Assembly: GCF_032452875.1 (NCBI RefSeq)
Contig: NC_083881.1
Coordinates: 65,293,689-65,357,688, forward strand
Length of the DNA: 64,000 nucleotides
Direction of reading: 5' to 3'
Source of the DNA: Bos javanicus
Lineage: Eukaryota > Chordata > Mammalia > Artiodactyla > Bovidae
Below are positions 61,048-64,000 of the stretch, in pieces; position 1 is the stretch's first letter; every line of letters begins with the position of its first letter. The notes beneath the pieces are model-generated. The model was given only the letters and a program-made list of their open reading frames with translations, did no database searches and had not been told where the DNA came from. Both the position numbers and the translations under genes were made by a program.

Positions 61048-62187
61048 GAATATATGCAGAGTATATTATGTGAAATGCCAGGCTAGATGAATCACAAGCT
61101 GGAATCAACATTGCTGGGAAACATATAAACAACTTCACATATGCAGACGATACCACTTTAACGACAGAAAGTGAAGAGGAGTCAAAAAGCCTCTTGATGA
61201 GGGTAAAAGAGAGTCAAAAAGCTGGCTTAAAACTCAACATTCAAAAACAAAGGTCATTGCATCCAGTCCCATCATTTCATGGCAAACAGATGGGGGAAAA
61301 GTGGAGACAGTGACAGATTTTATGTTCTTGGGCTCCAAAATTACTGTGGATGGTGACTGCAGCCACGGAATTAAAAGACACTTGCTGCTTGGAAGGAAAG
61401 CTATGACAAATCTAGACAGCATATTAAAAAGCAGAGACATCACTTGGCCAACAAAGGTCCATCTACTCTAATTTATGGTATTGCAGTCTCGGAGAAGGCA
61501 ATGGCACCCCACTCCAGTACTCTTGCCTGGAAAATCCCATAGATGGAGGAGCCTGGAAGGCTGCAGTCCATGGGGTCGCTAGGAGTCGGACACAACTAAG
61601 TGACTTCACTTTCACTTTTCACTTTCATGCATTGGAGAAGGAAATGGCAACCCGGTCCAGTATTCTTGCCTGGAGAATCCCAGGGATGGGGGAGCCTTGT
61701 GGGCTGCCCTCTGTGGGGTCACATAGAGTCGGACACAACTGAAGCGACTTAGCAGCAGCAGTAGTCATGTACCGATGTGAGAGGTGGACCATAAAGAAGG
61801 CTAAACACCAAAGAATTGATGCTTTTGAATTACGGTGCTGGAGAAGACTCTTGAGAGTCCACTGGACTGCAAGATCAAACCAGTCAATCCTAAAGGAAAT
61901 CAACCCTAAGTATTCATTGGAAGGACTGATGCCAAAGGCTGAAGCCTCAATACTTTGGCCATCTGATGCCAAGAACCGACTCTCTGGAAAAGACCCTGAT
62001 CCTGGGAAAGATTGCAGACAAAAGGAGAAGGGGACAGCAGAGGTTAGATAGCATCAGTGACTCAATGGACATGAATCTGAGCAAACTCTGGGAGATAGTG
62101 AAGGACAGAAAAGCCTGCCATGCTTCAGTCCATAGGGTCACAAAGAGTCAGACACAACTTAGCAACTGAACAACAACAACAGTAGGA
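61048..62187 (+). mobile_element. BovB fragment inside L1, itself split by Bov-A2
   Basis: A 5'-truncated BovB from the Glu-Tyr-x-Met block (61050) through the Tyr-Ala-Asp-Asp-like region near 61140 to the terminus (CAACTGAACAACAACAAC). The Bov-A2 at 61490-61760 interrupts it just before the Val-Val-Met-Tyr-Gly-Cys-Glu-like block. It is frame-disrupted. Confidence 0.9.
61490..61760 (+). mobile_element. Bov-A2 SINE (dimeric) inside BovB
   Basis: A sense dimeric Bov-A2 from CGGAGAAGGCAATGGCACCC to AGCAGCAGCAG, the youngest layer of the nest. Confidence 0.95.
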
Positions 62188-62865
62188 GGACTCACTCTTA
62201 CTAATGCTAACCCTATAATAATCAAGACAGTATGTTACTGACATAGGAATAGATATATTAATCATACAGACAGTGTAGGAAACCTAGAAACAGACTCAAA
62301 TACACCCAACTGATTTTTGACAAAATGGTAAAAACAATCAATGGAGGAGGTGCAATCTTTTCACACATGGTACTGAAACCAGTGAATATCCACAGGCAAA
62401 AAGATGAATGTCAAACTAAACTTCATACTTTATATTAAAATTAACTCAAAATGGATCACAGATTTAAAAGTAAAACTATAAAATTTCTAGGAAAAACCAC
62501 ATAAGAACTTTAAGATATTGGGCTAGGGAAAGAACTCTTAGATCTGACATTGAAACCAAAGTGCATAAAAGGAAAAATTAATAAATTGGACCTAATCAAA
62601 ACCTAAACTTTTCACTCTGCAAAAGACCTTGTTAAAAGCATGAAGAGACAAATTACTGAGAGAAACTATTTGCAAATCACATATCTGACACAGACAAATC
62701 TTATATCTAGAATATATAAAGAACTCTCAAAACACTGAGAAAATAAATTAAAAAATAAGCATAAGACAAGAACAAATATTTCACTAATATATATGGCAAA
62801 TAAACATATGATAAGGTGTTCAACATCATTATCCATATAAAAAATACCAATTAAAACCACAATGA

Positions 62866-63178
62866 GGGACTTCCCTGTTGTCCAGTGATTAAGAATCTGC
62901 CTGTCAATGCAGGGGACAGAAGTTGAATCCCTGGTCCGGGAAGATCCCACATGCCTCAGGGCAACTAAGCCCATGCGCCACTACTACCAATCCCTACCAG
63001 TCCCATTTGTCACAACCACTGAAGCCTGCATGCCCTAGAGCCTGTGCTGTGTGATGTGACAAAAGCAGCCACTGCAATGAGAAGGCTTAGCCCCTGTTCA
63101 CCACAACTAGAGAAAGCCCTCATGTGGCAATGAAGACCCAGTGCAGCCAAAAATAAAAAAACTTTTTAAAACACAATA
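62866..63178 (+). mobile_element. CHR-1-type SINE inside L1
   Basis: It begins GGGACTTCCCTGTTGTCCAG and ends CCCAGTGCAGCCAAAAATAA. It interrupts L1 within AAAACCACAATGAG, a phrase partly repeated after the SINE (AAAACACAATAA). Confidence 0.85.
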
Positions 63179-63869
63179 AATCGTTACTACATACTTATCA
63201 GAATGACTAAAATTAAAAACAGTGATAATAACAAATGCTAGCGAGGATACAGAAAAACTGGATCACTTATACACTGGTCACAGGAATGAACAGCGGGTAT
63301 AGTCACACTGGGAATCAGTTTAAACAATTATTTTTAAAAATAAAAATGAAATTACTATAGGACCCAGCAATAGCATCCTTGGGCATCTATCCCAGAAAAA
63401 TAAAAACTTATGTAGGCATAGAAATTTGTACACAAATGTTCACAGTAGCTTTATCTCTAATAACAAAAACTAGAGAGTACCAAACCGCTGTTCAATGGAT
63501 AAACGGTAAATCTGTGGTATATCCATACAGAATATTGCTCAGCAATAAAAAGGAGCAAGCCATTGATACACAGCAACTTAGTTTTGAACTTTAAGGGATT
63601 TATATTAAGTGAAAAAATCTACACTCAGAATATTACATACTATGATTCCATTTATATTTGTTATTCTTGAAATAAAATTACACAAAATGAGGAAAGGTTA
63701 GTGGTTGCTAGGGATCAACAGGTAGGGAAAATGATAGTACAGTAAAAATGAGGCAGCACAAGGAAGCTTTGTTGTGATGATATACTTTTGTATCTCAATC
63801 ACGGTGGTGGCAGTTTCACAAAATGACACGTGATAAATGCAAAAAAAAGAAAAGGCAGCCAAACGAACT

Positions 63870-64000
63870 GAAGATATGCGCAAACAACATAACCAATAAA
63901 GGTTAATACTCAAGATATACAAAGAATTTATACAACTTAACATCAAAAACAACAAACAACCCAATTAAAAAAAATAGGCAGAGAACCTGGAAAATTTTTC
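63870..64000 (+). mobile_element. Second L1 ORF2 fragment (runs off the window)
   Basis: After an A-rich tail the sequence returns to L1 ORF2 (ACTCAAGATATACAAAGAATT, CAACAAACAACCCAATTAAA). It is therefore a separate L1 or part of a larger L1 array continuing past 64000. Confidence 0.7.

Larger units (their letters stand above)
60580..63848 (+). mobile_element. L1 LINE (ORF2 to 3' UTR), interrupted by later insertions
   Basis: A sense L1 in three pieces: 60580-61047 (ORF2, ending TTTTGAAAAAGAAT), 62188-62865 (resuming GGAGGACTCACTCTTACTAA) and 63179-63848 (3' UTR). The gaps are a BovB and a CHR-1 SINE. It is strongly diverged with no long frame. Confidence 0.85.
36818..64000 (-). other. VPS13B: VPS13B intron upstream of the 121-bp exon (partial)
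   Basis: At least 27 kb of intron lies upstream of the first exon seen here. I searched by eye on the minus strand for the expected preceding exon (the peptide ending near Leu-Lys-Asp-Gly-Ile-Gln) and did not find it, so it probably lies beyond 64000. Stretches without a recognisable element are 37567-42014, 48061-49295, 51867-52355, 52564-53739, 53910-54967, 55820-56801 and 59886-60579. Poly-A runs occur near 44990 and 52765. Confidence 0.75.

Noticed and set aside
36818..64000. The preceding VPS13B coding exon (peptide ending near Leu-Lys-Asp-Gly-Ile-Gln)
   Set aside because: I looked for it on the minus strand by eye and found nothing, so I place it outside the window. A spliced protein-to-genome alignment would settle this.

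Overview
This window is mammalian nuclear DNA from a bovid ruminant (cattle, buffalo, sheep or goat type). It is AT-rich, has interrupted genes with GT-AG introns, and is crowded with Bov-tA and Bov-A2 SINEs, BovB (RTE-type) LINEs, CHR-type SINEs and short bovine L1 tails. This combination is characteristic of Ruminantia. The species cannot be fixed from the sequence alone.

The only host gene I can support is VPS13B (COH1), on the minus strand. Six coding exons of its N-terminal part are present. In transcript order they are 36697-36817, 26564-26731, 23218-23399, 19628-19802, 8449-8717 and 313-408. They join in one uninterrupted frame of 1011 bp (337 codons), each flanked by GT-AG, and correspond to about residues 98-434 of a roughly 4,000-residue protein as I recall the human one. 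VPS13B is a Golgi-associated bridge-type lipid-transfer protein. Its start codon and first coding exons should lie beyond 64000, and the rest of the gene before position 1.

Everything else is intron. The left third (1-20 kb) holds several BovB copies, including a long inverted pair (3512-5150 and 14700-16345) that encloses the 269-bp exon. The segment 19.8-27.4 kb is mostly unique intron with worn MIR fragments. The segment 27-37 kb has a SINE cluster at 31.5-33.1 kb. The region 37.6-42 kb is mostly unique and includes a patch at 40.4-41.2 kb that looks less AT-rich by eye. The segment 42-64 kb is dominated by retroelements: a decayed BovB (42.5-44.5 kb), an L1 with an inverted 5' part (45.3-48.1 kb), a BovB inserted into a BovB (49.3-51.9 kb), a long BovB with a 454-codon reading frame (57.4-59.9 kb), and an L1 / BovB / Bov-A2 nest (60.6-63.9 kb).

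No RNA gene, CRISPR array, operon or unknown multi-gene system is visible. The reverse-transcriptase reading frames are all BovB or L1 remnants. The most interesting signals are structural: BovB groups that share ORF-breaking mutations, a chimeric reading frame made by nested BovB copies, and inverted repeats placed so that recombination could flip a VPS13B exon.
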